A stretch of DNA of 64,000 bases from Acinetobacter gerneri DSM 14967 = CIP 107464 = MTCC 9824 (lineage in GTDB: Bacteria; Pseudomonadota; Gammaproteobacteria; Pseudomonadales; Moraxellaceae), in contig NZ_KB849543.1 in NCBI RefSeq assembly GCF_000368565.1, positions 186,001 through 250,000 of the forward strand, in the 5' to 3' direction. The notes under the pieces were generated by a model. It did not search any database. It had not been told where the DNA came from and saw only the letters and a list, made by a program, of their open reading frames with translations. Below, one piece after another: positions 63,480 through 64,000 of this stretch; the first letter of the stretch is position 1, and the number at the start of each line of letters is the position of its first letter. The position numbers and the translations under genes were made by a program.

Positions 63480-63995
63480 ATGAGAAAAATTTTTCCCTTC
63501 ATCTTACTCGGTATGAGCAGTAGTTTTGTTCATGCAGATTTAGCATCTTACTTACCCGAAGCAAAACTAAAAAATGCCAATGTGTCGACATTAAATGCAG
63601 GTGCAGGTATCACCCAGCAAATGGCACACCTTCAGGGTGAATGGGTCAATCCATATGGTATAGCTTATGCAAAAGCAGGTTTTTTTATCAATGGTGACAA
63701 TGAGCCAGCAGGTCAGGTTGGTTTTCGATACCCAGTCATATTATCGGGTACAGAAAAAAATGGTTATTACCTAGGCGTATATGGCGGTTCATTGAGAAGT
63801 AAAGCGACTCGCAATGATGATAAAGTCGCTTATGGTGGCGGTGTTGACCTTTCCTATGTTTGGTTAAATAAAGAGCGTATTAGTACACTCAGCGTCGGTT
63901 TAGGTGTCGGTAGCGAACTACATGATGGCAATGCAACGATTCTGGAAAGAAAACCATTGCTACAAATTGCTTACACCTTAAGCGTAGGTTTATAG
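63480..63995 (+). CDS. YfaZ-like outer-membrane protein
   Basis: A 171-residue protein with signal peptide MRKIFPFILLGMSSSFVHA. The mature part begins DLASYLPEAKL and alternates strands (VGFRYPVILSGT, GYYLGVYGG, VDLSYVWLN), ending in LQIAYTLSVGL with the C-terminal aromatic/Leu pattern of a beta-barrel. This resembles the YfaZ family. I start at the ATG at 63480, with GGAG six bases upstream; an ATG at 63468 is in frame but less likely. The gene ends just before the window edge and is complete. Confidence 0.85.
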   Translation: MRKIFPFILLGMSSSFVHADLASYLPEAKLKNANVSTLNAGAGITQQMAHLQGEWVNPYGIAYAKAGFFINGDNEPAGQVGFRYPVILSGTEKNGYYLGVYGGSLRSKATRNDDKVAYGGGVDLSYVWLNKERISTLSVGLGVGSELHDGNATILERKPLLQIAYTLSVGL

Positions 63996-64000
63996 TTTTT

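Overview
The window is A+T-rich bacterial chromosome that reads as Acinetobacter or a very close Moraxellaceae relative. The grounds are the block lolB-ispE-tRNA(Gln)-prs-rplY-pth beside hemA (the pseudomonad/Acinetobacter order), the coaD-ferredoxin-rnpB arrangement, SmpB, SucA and SdhA sequences of the Acinetobacter type, and lineage-typical secreted proteins of unknown function. No species is claimed. There is no sign of plasmid, prophage or CRISPR; one IS30-family element is the only recognisable mobile DNA.

Layout. 1-6.1 kb: the tail of a sulfatase, an NTF2-like protein, a LysR regulator, a RidA-family deaminase and the alanine catabolic pair dadA-dadX with a divergent Lrp-type regulator. 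6.1-8.4 kb: ribB behind an FMN riboswitch, a small secreted protein and panD. 8.5-15.6 kb: pth, rplY, prs, five identical tandem tRNA-Gln genes, ispE, lolB and a TPR protein on the minus strand, with hemA divergent. 15.8-22 kb: dnaG, bamD, rluD, a secreted protein and pgeF. 22.4-25.5 kb: two tandem paralogous secreted proteins. 25.5-27.5 kb: smpB, coaD, a ferredoxin, rnpB and tRNA-Met. 27.7-30.6 kb: two RDD membrane paralogs and a lipoprotein, ending at a second identical tRNA-Met. 30.7-33.3 kb: nadE and a small HExxH protein. 33.8-39.4 kb: a putative di-iron protein, an SDR and a Baeyer-Villiger-type monooxygenase in one operon, then an alcohol dehydrogenase with a divergent LysR regulator. 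39.4-53.6 kb: the TCA-cycle cluster gltA / sdhCDAB / sucAB-lpd / sucCD. 53.6-64 kb: GST, an NlpE-like lipoprotein, an IS30 element, an acyltransferase, an SDR, a TSUP permease, small lipoproteins, rsmD, mrdA and a YfaZ-like outer-membrane protein.

How the genes work together. The TCA cluster covers citrate synthase, succinate dehydrogenase, 2-oxoglutarate dehydrogenase with its own E3, and succinyl-CoA synthetase. It is split into four transcription units by clear terminators, and the leaders of gltA, sdhC, sucA and sucC each carry a visible inverted repeat. DadA and DadX convert alanine to pyruvate, and the adjacent RidA could remove the reactive imines or enamines formed by PLP enzymes and amine dehydrogenases. 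The lolB-to-pth block joins outer-membrane lipoprotein delivery, isoprenoid and PRPP synthesis and translation factors around the tRNA-Gln array.

Least explained parts: the tandem 22.4-25.5 kb proteins, the RDD pair lying between duplicated tRNA-Met units, the di-iron/SDR/monooxygenase operon with a lysine/alanine-rich N-terminal tail on the monooxygenase, and the leader structures of the TCA genes. Statements about families come from memory of motifs; no database search was run. Start codons were chosen by Shine-Dalgarno (SD) position and family length where the longest reading frame began at a weak codon.
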